Positions 16,326 through 24,386 of a stretch of DNA of 64,000 nucleotides are shown in pieces; the first letter of the stretch is position 1, and every line of letters starts with the position of its first letter. The stretch covers positions 1,364,001 to 1,428,000 of the forward strand of contig NZ_CP094467.1 of the NCBI RefSeq assembly GCF_023347235.1. Reading direction: 5' to 3'. Source of the stretch: Faecalibacterium sp. I4-1-79. GTDB taxonomy: Bacteria > Bacillota > Clostridia > Oscillospirales > Ruminococcaceae. A program made the translations under genes and the position numbers. Under the pieces are notes generated by a model that worked only from the letters and a program-made list of their open reading frames with translations, was not told where the DNA came from and searched no databases.

Positions 16326-17393
16326 TCAAAGCGGATACTTCCCGAAAAACTGCTGGGCGATTCCATCCAGTTGTGCGGTGATCTGCCGGAAATCCTGATT
16401 GAGATCCAAGGTGCGTGCACCGATCTGGTTGCCGCCCAAGTTGAACAGGCAATTCGGCGTGATGGCTTCCTGCGTTTTGGCGTAGACCAGCAGCCCGGAA
16501 ACGTTTCCGGTATGGGCGGCGTCCTGATTTTTGACGTAGGTGTAGATCTGGTAGAGGTTGGCAGAATGCAAGGTCTCTTTGTTGAAACGCTGCTGCAATG
16601 TCTGGCTGTAATACTTGGCATCCAAAATCAGAATTTTTTCGTGGAAACGTAGAAAAATATCGGTTTGCATGGCGGGGAGAAACCGCAGCATGGCAGCATC
16701 GTGCTCTCCTACAAGATCCCATTTGACCTGTGCAGCTTTAACTTCGGTAAGATAGGTGTGGTGCTTTCGGTAATATTCCAGAATAAAGCGTTCGTACAGC
16801 TTTGCCATGTGTTCATCCGAAAATGCTGTCATTTTATAGCTGCCGTTTTCGGTGGTCTGCAGCATATCGTGCAGCACGAAATAGCAGAGATTCAGCAGCA
16901 TCTCGTAATTCTGATTGCTCCGCTGATAATGTAACTGCTTCCATGGGATTTGAGAGGAAAGCAGTACAGAAACCGTGTCCAGAAACAGAAGCACTTTCTT
17001 CAATTCCACTTTGCGCGCAGCAGAAACATTCTCGTCCCGAAGCAGCACTTGCAGGGTGGTTTTCAGGATCTGGTTATACAGGTTGTCCTCCGAAAGCTCG
17101 TCAAAGGTACAGGCGACCTGGGGCTTGTGCTGGATGCGGGCCTTAATGGTCTGCGGAAGATCCAGCTTTCCCCGCAAAACCGACTGGGTCTCACTTCGGG
17201 AAACATATTCCCGATAAAGCCCCTGCTTCAGCTGCCGGGAAACGCCCTTTGCAAGGATAGCGGCAAACAAATCGTCGATGTGCTCAAACTTTTCCGAGGC
17301 AATGCACTGATAATCCTGCTGCTGCAGCACCTGATAGGCGTAGGAGAGCATATAGTAGATGTTCTGGATAAAGATCCCTTTGTCAGTCGTCAT
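16326..17393 (-). CDS. mcrC: McrC, nuclease subunit of a McrBC-type type IV restriction system
   Basis: 355 residues. The start is set at ATG 17393, inside the end of mcrB (11-bp overlap, translational coupling); the frame is open to 17579 but only as an mcrB shadow. It opens KGIFIQNIYYMLSYAYQVL, usual for McrC/LlaJI-type partners, and carries the PD-(D/E)xK core near the C-terminus: MQTDIFLRF (Asp near 242) and ILILDAKYY (Asp-x-Lys near 255-258). McrC cleaves DNA after the McrB GTPase ring translocates. It ends at a terminator-like repeat. Confidence 0.88.
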   Translation of the reverse strand: MTTDKGIFIQNIYYMLSYAYQVLQQQDYQCIASEKFEHIDDLFAAILAKGVSRQLKQGLYREYVSRSETQSVLRGKLDLPQTIKARIQHKPQVACTFDELSEDNLYNQILKTTLQVLLRDENVSAARKVELKKVLLFLDTVSVLLSSQIPWKQLHYQRSNQNYEMLLNLCYFVLHDMLQTTENGSYKMTAFSDEHMAKLYERFILEYYRKHHTYLTEVKAAQVKWDLVGEHDAAMLRFLPAMQTDIFLRFHEKILILDAKYYSQTLQQRFNKETLHSANLYQIYTYVKNQDAAHTGNVSGLLVYAKTQEAITPNCLFNLGGNQIGARTLDLNQDFRQITAQLDGIAQQFFGKYPL

Positions 17394-19821
17394 TGAAAAC
17401 ACCACGCAGATTTTCTTCCCAACGATGCAGCTTGTCGGGCGCATCGAACCAGTATTCTGCCAGCGTAGGGAGAAGGTCAAATTCCACCACAGAGCGCATC
17501 CAATCAGCGGTGCAGGCGGCAGGGTCGGCCAGACAGAAGTAGCTGTGACCAATACGGAAGCCGGAACCAAGGGAGGCATCTGCAGTGATCTCCCGGTTCA
17601 ATGCCTTGACCTGTTCCACCAGAGCATTGAAGGTTTCATTGTCAAGCGCAGATTGATAGTTCTGGAATCCCTCGGAGGTGAACGCCGGTTCCATTTCAAA
17701 GAAACTGAACCGTCTGCGCAGCGCATAGTCGATCATAGCGAGACTCCGGTCGGCAGTATTCATCATGCCAATGATGTAGAGATTTTCCGGGACATAGAAG
17801 GGCATCCCATTATAGGCCAGCGTGATCTTTTCACCCCGGTGGTCACTTTCAATCAGCATCATCAGCTCGCCGAAGATCTTGCTCAGGTTGCCCCGGTTGA
17901 TCTCATCGATGAGGAAAAAGTACTCCCGGTCAGGGTCGTTGGAAGCCTTCTGGCAGAAGCGGTAAAATACACCCTCGGTCAGTTTGAAGCCGGAGCCATC
18001 CGGCCGGTAGCCCAGCATGAAATCCTCGTAAGAGTAATTCTGATGGAACTGTACGAACTCCACCCGGGAAGAATCGGCTTGGCCCATCATGGAGTACGCC
18101 AGCCGTTTGGCGGCGTAGGTCTTTCCAACGCCGGGTGCGCCTTGCAGAATAACGTTCTTTTTACGGCGCAGTAGAGAGACCAAAACGTCATAGCGCGGTT
18201 CGCTCAGAAATACGTTGTTCAGAAAATCTGATTTTGTATAAGCGTTCGATGCTATCGAACGGACAGGTGCTGGATTTTCTTCCCGGATGAGATCCAGAAT
18301 AAAGTTGTATTCCCCTTCCGAAAGCTTGAAAAGGCTTCCATTCTGTTGTACAAAAAACTCCATCTTTTCCAGTTCCGGACAATCTTTCAGAGTGGAGTAT
18401 TCAATGGGGGATATTAGATTTTCGGTCTTTTCAAAATAAAGTTCTTTTCCGTTATTTTCTTGTGTGATTTTTGCAAGGGCAACTACTTTTTTAACGGGGT
18501 TGGCCTCGTAGCAGATGACGGGATCACCTGCCTTAGCATCCAGAATGTTCTGAAAGATCCGCCGCTTATGACCGCTTTCGTTGTATAATGTATACGATTG
18601 TTCTTCACCGACTTTGAGATCGGAAAACTGCCAGATTTTTGGACTTGCGGTCAGCCACCAGTAGTGGCGGGGAGAAGCAGAGTCTTTTTCAGAAGAAACG
18701 GCATAAAGGGGAATATGTGAAAGGTCAGTTTTTTTCAGGGCTTGAATAAGCTCATCCCGCAAACGCCAAATATAAGAGCCGTCTTCTTTGGAATCTGCGC
18801 TTTTACCGGTATACAGAACAGGCCACCAGCGGGAGTTTTCGCTGTCGCGCGGCATGAGGGGACAATTTGTCTTTTCAACGACCCTTCGTGCAAGGCTGGA
18901 AGAACCCATATTGTAGAAGCCGGCAGCTTCACCGTACTTGATCGCAAGCTGCTTGCAGGTGGCTTGACCACCATAATCCAGCATACATTTCATAATGCGG
19001 AGCGCATTCTGTGTAAAGACAGACGGGTCGTTCAGCAGACTGATCCACTGCTCTGTAGTAATGCCCGGATCATAGTCTGCTTTGCTGGGAAACCACTCGG
19101 ATTCCTTCTGAGCGACTGTCTGTTCCTGAAGATAATAGCGGCTCAGATAAAAGCCCAGATCAATGGCAGCAATATTCCAGTGTGTGTCGGGCCAGTATTT
19201 CCCGGCAGGGGCTGCATCAATGGCGCTGCGGATCATCTGGGTGACGGCAGTATTTTGGCTCAGCGCTGCCCGCAGTTCATCATAAAGACGATAGCTGTTC
19301 AGCAGAGAGTCGATGGAACCATCCCGTTTGGGTGGTGCGTCAAAGTTTAATTCTTTTGCGATATCACGGGATACGGCATACCGATAGGCATAATATTTAT
19401 CCGGGAACTGAAGCCACAGATAGACGCTGATAGCACTGGTGTTCTGGTAGTGGTTGTTCCAGCTGCCATCGTTGTATTTTATGCGCAGGGATTCGGCAGC
19501 AGCTTGAAATGCGGCGATGCGCTGAGAAAGCCCGATGGATTCATCAAACAGACTGCGGAACATAGCGCGGGTGGCTTCACAGTCTGCTGCTGCGAAATTC
19601 AGGATCATCGCGCGGGGATAGGCATAGCCGGTGTCCAGAAGCGAAAAGACCTTTGCAGTGGCTTCCTTGAACATTCCGCCAAAATCTGCCGCGTCAATAT
19701 TCCAGTGGTCGTGGAATTGTTGTGCAGCTTCCCATTTGAAATCTTCTCCATGAAGCCAGTGCTGCGAAAAATAGGCCTGGTATCCGCGCAAAACAGGCTC
19801 CAGCTTTGCATGATCGATCAT
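17383..19821 (-). CDS. mcrB: McrB-type GTPase with EVE-like modified-base reader domain
   Basis: 812 residues. The start is ATG 19821, because GGAGG precedes it by 8 bases; an in-frame TTG at 19836 lies before the ribosome site. The first 380 residues are helical and not recognised. About 385-490 reads as an EVE/PUA-like domain: HYWWLTASPKIWQF, a middle with RRIFQNILDAKAGDPVICYEA, and VVALAKI. EVE domains bind modified bases. The AAA+ GTPase follows: GAPGVGKT near 560, FFLIDEINRGN near 634 and the McrB signature MNTADRS near 685. Inference: cleavage of DNA with a modified base, with McrC as nuclease. Which modification is read cannot be told from sequence. Confidence 0.9.
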   Translation of the reverse strand: MIDHAKLEPVLRGYQAYFSQHWLHGEDFKWEAAQQFHDHWNIDAADFGGMFKEATAKVFSLLDTGYAYPRAMILNFAAADCEATRAMFRSLFDESIGLSQRIAAFQAAAESLRIKYNDGSWNNHYQNTSAISVYLWLQFPDKYYAYRYAVSRDIAKELNFDAPPKRDGSIDSLLNSYRLYDELRAALSQNTAVTQMIRSAIDAAPAGKYWPDTHWNIAAIDLGFYLSRYYLQEQTVAQKESEWFPSKADYDPGITTEQWISLLNDPSVFTQNALRIMKCMLDYGGQATCKQLAIKYGEAAGFYNMGSSSLARRVVEKTNCPLMPRDSENSRWWPVLYTGKSADSKEDGSYIWRLRDELIQALKKTDLSHIPLYAVSSEKDSASPRHYWWLTASPKIWQFSDLKVGEEQSYTLYNESGHKRRIFQNILDAKAGDPVICYEANPVKKVVALAKITQENNGKELYFEKTENLISPIEYSTLKDCPELEKMEFFVQQNGSLFKLSEGEYNFILDLIREENPAPVRSIASNAYTKSDFLNNVFLSEPRYDVLVSLLRRKKNVILQGAPGVGKTYAAKRLAYSMMGQADSSRVEFVQFHQNYSYEDFMLGYRPDGSGFKLTEGVFYRFCQKASNDPDREYFFLIDEINRGNLSKIFGELMMLIESDHRGEKITLAYNGMPFYVPENLYIIGMMNTADRSLAMIDYALRRRFSFFEMEPAFTSEGFQNYQSALDNETFNALVEQVKALNREITADASLGSGFRIGHSYFCLADPAACTADWMRSVVEFDLLPTLAEYWFDAPDKLHRWEENLRGVFNDD

Positions 19822-19857
19822 AGCTGCTCCCTCCAAAAATCAAAAAGTCTTTAAGAT

Positions 19858-19866
19858 ATTGTACCA
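19858..19866 (-). promoter_or_regulatory. Extended -10 promoter of mcrBC
   Basis: On the minus strand TGGTACAAT, an extended -10 (TGn-TACAAT), lies about 37 bp before the mcrB start. The -35 region is poor. Confidence 0.5.
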
Positions 19867-19893
19867 CGATAAAAGTAGAAACACCATATTCCG

Positions 19894-19925
19894 GCAAAAG
19901 AAAATGCCCGCCTGAAAACCAGACG
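19894..19925 (-). repeat. Right copy of the 32-bp repeat
   Basis: Same sequence as 16270-16301. Here the stem is longer: on the minus strand GCCCGTCTGG and CAGGCGGGC pair, followed by ATTTTCTTTTG. It lies upstream of mcrBC and could insulate it from incoming transcription. Confidence 0.65.
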
Positions 19926-19987
19926 GGCGAATGACTGTCACTTTGCTGCAATTTTTCTCTGATTCTTCGCCAAAACGCAGAAAATGC

Positions 19988-20053
19988 GGAAACCACTTGA
20001 TTTGCGTGGGTTTCCGTACTAGAATGGAAACCGGAAGGAAAACTTCGGTTTCC
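19988..20053 (+). promoter_or_regulatory. Promoter and operators of the tetR-galactoside operon
   Basis: TTGATT (19997-20002), 17 bp, TAGAAT (20020-20025). Four half-sites form two inverted pairs: GGAAACC at 19988 with GGTTTCC at 20009, and GGAAACC at 20026 with GGTTTCC at 20047. They cover the -35, the spacer and the start of the message, as expected for autorepression by TetR. Confidence 0.7.
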
Positions 20054-20068
20054 AGAAGGAGGATGCTC

Positions 20069-20632
20069 ATGCAGGAGGATCTCAGCGCCCTTGTGCGCAC
20101 ACAGGCCATGCAGTTATTCCGTCAACAGGGGCTGCATTTCACCATGCAGCAGGTGGCAGAGCCGCTGCATATCAGCAAAAAAACCATCTACACCGTTTAC
20201 CCCTCCAAGGAGGCTCTTCTGCTGGACATGGTAGACCACGCCTTTGCGGACATCCACCGCTGCAAGCAGGAAATTCTGGCAGGCAGCGGTACTTTGCAGG
20301 AAAAACTCCGGGCAGTCATCATTGTTATGCCGGATGAGTATGCCGCGCTGGATCTGCAGCAGATGAAGGAACTGGACGAGAAATACCCGGTGGTGGCGGC
20401 GCGGGTGCGCAGTCAGCTGGAAAACGGCTGGGAGCCCACCATGGCGCTGCTGGAGCAGGCTGTGGCTGAGGGGGTTATGCGTCCGGTGTCCCTGCCGGTG
20501 CTGCGGCAGATGATCACCGCATCCATTGAGAGCTTTCTGGCAGACCGCAGTCTGGCAGAAAGCGGAGTGCAGTATGTGGCTGTACTGGAGGAAATGGTCT
20601 CGATTCTACTGGAAGGAGTGCTGCCGCGATGA
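20069..20632 (+). CDS. TetR-family repressor of the galactoside operon
   Basis: 187 residues. The start at ATG 20069 follows AGGAGG (20057-20062); the open frame reaches 19931 but covers the promoter. The helix-turn-helix is at about 10-55: AMQLFRQQGLHFTMQQVAEPLHISKKTIYTVYPSKEALL in shortened form, with the typical KKTIYTVYPSKE recognition helix. The C-terminal half is the helical ligand domain. Its last codons overlap the next gene (ATGA), so it is the first gene of the tetR-GH2-symporter-GH36 operon and probably represses it through the paired GGAAACC sites. The inducer is likely a galactoside or a breakdown product (inference). Confidence 0.88.
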   Translation: MQEDLSALVRTQAMQLFRQQGLHFTMQQVAEPLHISKKTIYTVYPSKEALLLDMVDHAFADIHRCKQEILAGSGTLQEKLRAVIIVMPDEYAALDLQQMKELDEKYPVVAARVRSQLENGWEPTMALLEQAVAEGVMRPVSLPVLRQMITASIESFLADRSLAESGVQYVAVLEEMVSILLEGVLPR

Positions 20633-23010
20633 AACACAGTTTTTGTGAGGACTGGGAGTTTACACGACACTGGACAGAGGCCTTTGGCAAGGGGCTGCCG
20701 GTGCCAAAACAACAAGCCGTCCGCTTGCCCCATACCTGCCGGGAGGTGCCGCTGCACTATGCCACCCCCGCCGATTACGAGATGGTCTGCGGCTACCGGA
20801 AGCGGTTCCGGGTGCCGCCGGTGCAGGCTGCGCCCCGACTGTTTGTCCGCTTTGACGGCGCTGCTCATCAGGCGGTGGTGCGGATCAACGGCAAGATTGC
20901 CGGGCAGCACCGGGGCGGCTATACCGGCTTTGCGGTGGAGATCACCGACCTTGTGGACCGGGAGGGCGAAAACCTGCTGACCGTGCAGCTGGACACCCGT
21001 GAAGACCCCGCCATCCCGCCCTTTGGCTTTGTCATCGACTACCTGACCTACGGTGGGCTGTACCGGGAGGTCTGGCTGGAAGCTACGGCAGAAAGCCGCT
21101 TGACCGATTTGTTCGTCTACACGCCCACCCTGCATGACGCCGTGGTGCAGTGGACGGCAGAGCTTACGCCCGCAGCCGCGGCGGTCCGCATCCGGCTGGA
21201 GACCGCAGACGGCACCCTGCTGGCAGAGCAGACCGCACAGGCAGCAGAAACCGGGAAGATGCAGCTTTCCGTCCCGGACGCACAGCCGTGGGATACCGAG
21301 CATCCGGTTTTACATCATGCCGTGGCAGAGCTTTTGAATGCGGCAGGACAGGCCATCGACCGCAAACAGGTGACGTTTGGCTTCCGCACCGCAGAGTTCC
21401 GGGCAGACGGCTTCTACCTCAACGGCAAAAAGACTTTTCTGCGGGGGTTGAACCGACACCAGAGCTACCCTTACATCGGCTATGCCGCACCGGAAAGCCT
21501 GCAGCGGGAGGATGCCCGCATTTTGCAGGAGGAGCTGCACTGCACCGCCGTGCGCACCAGCCACTACCCTCAAAGCCAGTATTTTCTGGATGAGTGCGAC
21601 CGCCGGGGTCTGCTGGTATTCACCGAGCTGCCGGGCTGGCAGCACATCGGGGATGACAACTGGAAGGACGCCGCCTGCGAGATGCTGCGGGAGATGCTCC
21701 TGCAAAACCGCAATCATCCCAGCATCATCCTGTGGGGCGTGCGCATCAACGAGAGCGTAGATGACGATGCCTTCTACACCCGCACCAATCAAATCGCCCA
21801 TCAGCTGGACCCCAGCCGCGCCACCTCCGGCGTGCGGTATCTGGAAAAAAGTCATCTGCTGGAGGACGTCTATGCCTACAACGATTTTTCCCACAACGGC
21901 GTAACGCCCGGCGCAAAGCCTAAAAAAGACGTGACCCCCGATATGGGCAAGGCGCTGCTCATCTCGGAGTGCAACGGTCACATGTACCCCACCAAGCCCT
22001 TTGACGATGGTCCCCATCGGCAGGAGCATGCTTTGCGGCACGTCCGGGTACAGAACGCCGCCTATGCCAGCGGGGAGCACGCCGGGTGCTTTGGCTGGTG
22101 CATGTTCGACTACCAGACCCACAAGGACTTTGGCTCCGGGGACCGCATCTGCTACCACGGCGTGCTGGACAGCTTCCGCAACCCCAAATTGGCGGCAGCG
22201 GTCTATGCCAGTCAGGGTGACGCTGACCCGGTGCTGGCGGTCAGCTCCTCCATGGACATTGGCGATAACCCCGCCGGGCAGCTGGGCACGGCCTACGTTT
22301 TCAGCAATGCCCAGCAGGTCAGGCTGTACAAAAACGATGTGTTTGTCACCGCCTTGCGCCGCAGCGAATGGACGGCACTGCCCCACCCGCCCTTTGTGAT
22401 GGACGACACCATCGGCGAGCTGCTGGAAACGCAGGAGCACTTTTCTCCCGCCAAGGCCGCTGCCGTGCGGGACTGCCTGCTGGCTGCCGGGAAATATGGG
22501 CTGCCGGGGCTGCCGCTTGCCTACAAGGTCAAATTCGGCTGGTGTATGCTGCGCTACAAAATGAGCTTTGAAGATGGCGTGGCGCTTTACGGCAAGTACG
22601 TTGGCAACTGGGGCGGCGAAGCCACCCGCTGGCGGTTCGATGCCGTACAGGACGGCAACGTGGTGCGCAGCGTGACCCTTTGCCCCAGCGCAAAGCTGCA
22701 CTTGGAAGTCAAGGTCAGCCGGACGGCTCTTCGGGAAAAAGATACTTACGATATGGCAGCCGTCCGGGTGCGGATTCTGGACGAGAACGGCACCCTGGCC
22801 CCCTATGCACAGTTCCCGGTGCAGTTTGCGGTGGAGGGCAACGCCGCCCTTGTGGGCCCGCAGACCGCCGTGGCAGAAGGCGGCATGACCGGCACCTATC
22901 TGCGCACCGTGGGCACTGCCGGAGAAGCCGTGTTGACCGTTTCTGCACCGCAGACGCAGCCTGTTGTGCTGCGGTTCACCATTGAAAAGGAGGATGCTGT
23001 ATGGAACTGA
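20629..23010 (+). CDS. Glycoside hydrolase family 2 (beta-galactosidase/glucuronidase type)
   Basis: 793 residues without a signal peptide, so cytoplasmic. N-terminal jelly-roll sugar-binding domain about 40-170 (VVRINGKIAGQHRGGYTGF, a GH2 hallmark), immunoglobulin-like domain about 180-265, then the TIM barrel: FLRGLNRHQSYPYIG and ILQEELHCTAVRTSHYPQS. The acid/base is Glu near 374 in WGVRINES and the nucleophile is Glu near 446 in ISECNGH. The C-terminal 250 residues are extra beta-sandwich domains (about 650-790), found in longer GH2 enzymes. Paired with a GH36 gene and a GPH symporter, it probably cleaves a beta-linked galactoside or related oligosaccharide after import. Exact substrate unknown. 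Confidence 0.9.
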   Translation: MKHSFCEDWEFTRHWTEAFGKGLPVPKQQAVRLPHTCREVPLHYATPADYEMVCGYRKRFRVPPVQAAPRLFVRFDGAAHQAVVRINGKIAGQHRGGYTGFAVEITDLVDREGENLLTVQLDTREDPAIPPFGFVIDYLTYGGLYREVWLEATAESRLTDLFVYTPTLHDAVVQWTAELTPAAAAVRIRLETADGTLLAEQTAQAAETGKMQLSVPDAQPWDTEHPVLHHAVAELLNAAGQAIDRKQVTFGFRTAEFRADGFYLNGKKTFLRGLNRHQSYPYIGYAAPESLQREDARILQEELHCTAVRTSHYPQSQYFLDECDRRGLLVFTELPGWQHIGDDNWKDAACEMLREMLLQNRNHPSIILWGVRINESVDDDAFYTRTNQIAHQLDPSRATSGVRYLEKSHLLEDVYAYNDFSHNGVTPGAKPKKDVTPDMGKALLISECNGHMYPTKPFDDGPHRQEHALRHVRVQNAAYASGEHAGCFGWCMFDYQTHKDFGSGDRICYHGVLDSFRNPKLAAAVYASQGDADPVLAVSSSMDIGDNPAGQLGTAYVFSNAQQVRLYKNDVFVTALRRSEWTALPHPPFVMDDTIGELLETQEHFSPAKAAAVRDCLLAAGKYGLPGLPLAYKVKFGWCMLRYKMSFEDGVALYGKYVGNWGGEATRWRFDAVQDGNVVRSVTLCPSAKLHLEVKVSRTALREKDTYDMAAVRVRILDENGTLAPYAQFPVQFAVEGNAALVGPQTAVAEGGMTGTYLRTVGTAGEAVLTVSAPQTQPVVLRFTIEKEDAVWN

Positions 23011-24386
23011 CCCTGAAACAGAAAACCGCGTTCGGCATTGGTGCCGTGGGCAAGGATATGGTATATGCCCTGTCGGCTTCTTACGTCATGTATTATTATC
23101 AGGATGTGCTGGGGCTCTCGGCAAGCTTTGTGGGCATCGTGCTCATGGCGGCCCGGTTCTTTGATGCCTTCAATGACCCCTTTATGGGGGTTCTGGTGGC
23201 AAAGACCCGCACTCGATGGGGACGTTTCCGTCCGTGGATCTTTTCCGGCACGTTGCTCAATGCACTGGTGCTCTACGCCCTGTTTGCCGCCCCTGTGCTG
23301 GACGAAGCAGCGCTGATGGTCTATTTCAGCGTGGTGTACATCCTGTGGGGCGTTACCTATACCATGATGGATATTCCTTACTGGTCCATGATCCCCGCCG
23401 TGACCCGCACGCCCAAAGACCGGGAGAATCTCTCTATGGTTGGCCGTACCTGTGCAGGCGTTGGTTCGGCACTCATTGCCATGTTCACCATGCTGCTGGT
23501 GGGAGCCCTTGGCGGCGACAGCGAGCGCGCCGGCTTCCGCTGGGTGGCATTGATCGTAGCGGCAATTTTTGCAGTGACAGAGCTGGTGTGCTGCATTTCC
23601 ATGAAAGAAACCACCCCCAGTGAGATGAAGACCGCCACCGTAAAGGAGATGTTCTCCGCCCTGTTCCGCAACGATCAGGCTATGGTAGTGGTGGGCAGCA
23701 TCGTGTTGATCAACTCGGCACTGTACCTTACCTCCAACTTCATCATCTATTTCTTCAAATACGACCTTGGCGGTGCAGGCTGGAAAGCCACCTACACCCT
23801 GTTTTCCACCGTGGGCGGTGCGGCGCAGATCCTTGGCATGATGGTGCTTTACCCCTTGCTGCGCAAAAAGCTCAGCAGCACGCAGGTATTCCACCTGAGT
23901 CTTGTGCTGGCACTGTGCGGCTACGGCACGCTGCTGGTGTTCTGCCTGACCGGCCTTTCCCACAGCCTTGCCCTGCTGTGCATTCCGGGCGTGGTGGTGT
24001 TCGCCTGCAACGGGATGCTGACCGTGCTGACCACCCTGTTCCTTTCCAACAGTGTGGATTACGGCCAGCTCAAGACCGGACGCCGGGAGGAGAGCGTCAT
24101 CTTTTCCATGCAGACCTTTGTGGTCAAGGCAGCCTCCGGTGTGGCGGTGTTCCTCACCGGCATCGGGCTGGACCTCATCGGTCTTGTGGGCAACACGGAG
24201 GAGACCGGCCCGGTGGCAGTACAAAGCGCCGGAACCCTGCTGGGTCTGCGCCTGATGATGACGGTCCTGCCCATGCTGGTGCTGGCGGGTGTGCTGGTGC
24301 TGTTCCGGCGCAAATTTGTTCTGACCGATGCCCGCGCTGCCGAGATCAGCGCACAGCTCCACGGGGAGGAAGCGCACCATGACTGA
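23001..24386 (+). CDS. GPH-family sugar:cation symporter
   Basis: 461 residues, about 12 membrane segments. It starts inside the end of the GH2 gene (10-bp overlap) behind AAAAGGAGG. Glycoside-pentoside-hexuronide family marks: KDMVYALSASYVMYYYQDVLG near residue 14, then FFDAFNDPFMGVLVAKTRTRWGRFRPW in part (DPFMG and RWGRFRPW are the signature) and YTMMDIPYWSMIPA. The centre has a cytoplasmic loop with TVKEMFSALFRNDQ. It imports the glycoside, using Na+ or H+, for the two flanking cytosolic hydrolases. The frame ends eight bases into the next gene. Confidence 0.93.
   Translation: MELTLKQKTAFGIGAVGKDMVYALSASYVMYYYQDVLGLSASFVGIVLMAARFFDAFNDPFMGVLVAKTRTRWGRFRPWIFSGTLLNALVLYALFAAPVLDEAALMVYFSVVYILWGVTYTMMDIPYWSMIPAVTRTPKDRENLSMVGRTCAGVGSALIAMFTMLLVGALGGDSERAGFRWVALIVAAIFAVTELVCCISMKETTPSEMKTATVKEMFSALFRNDQAMVVVGSIVLINSALYLTSNFIIYFFKYDLGGAGWKATYTLFSTVGGAAQILGMMVLYPLLRKKLSSTQVFHLSLVLALCGYGTLLVFCLTGLSHSLALLCIPGVVVFACNGMLTVLTTLFLSNSVDYGQLKTGRREESVIFSMQTFVVKAASGVAVFLTGIGLDLIGLVGNTEETGPVAVQSAGTLLGLRLMMTVLPMLVLAGVLVLFRRKFVLTDARAAEISAQLHGEEAHHD

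Larger units (their letters stand above)
16270..19925. mobile_element. mcrBC cassette bounded by direct repeats
   Basis: Both ends carry the same 32-bp sequence in the same orientation (16270-16301 and 19894-19925, one mismatch), with only mcrC and mcrB between them. Loss by recombination between the repeats would join rnr directly to tetR. No transposase or recombinase is inside. Confidence 0.5.
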
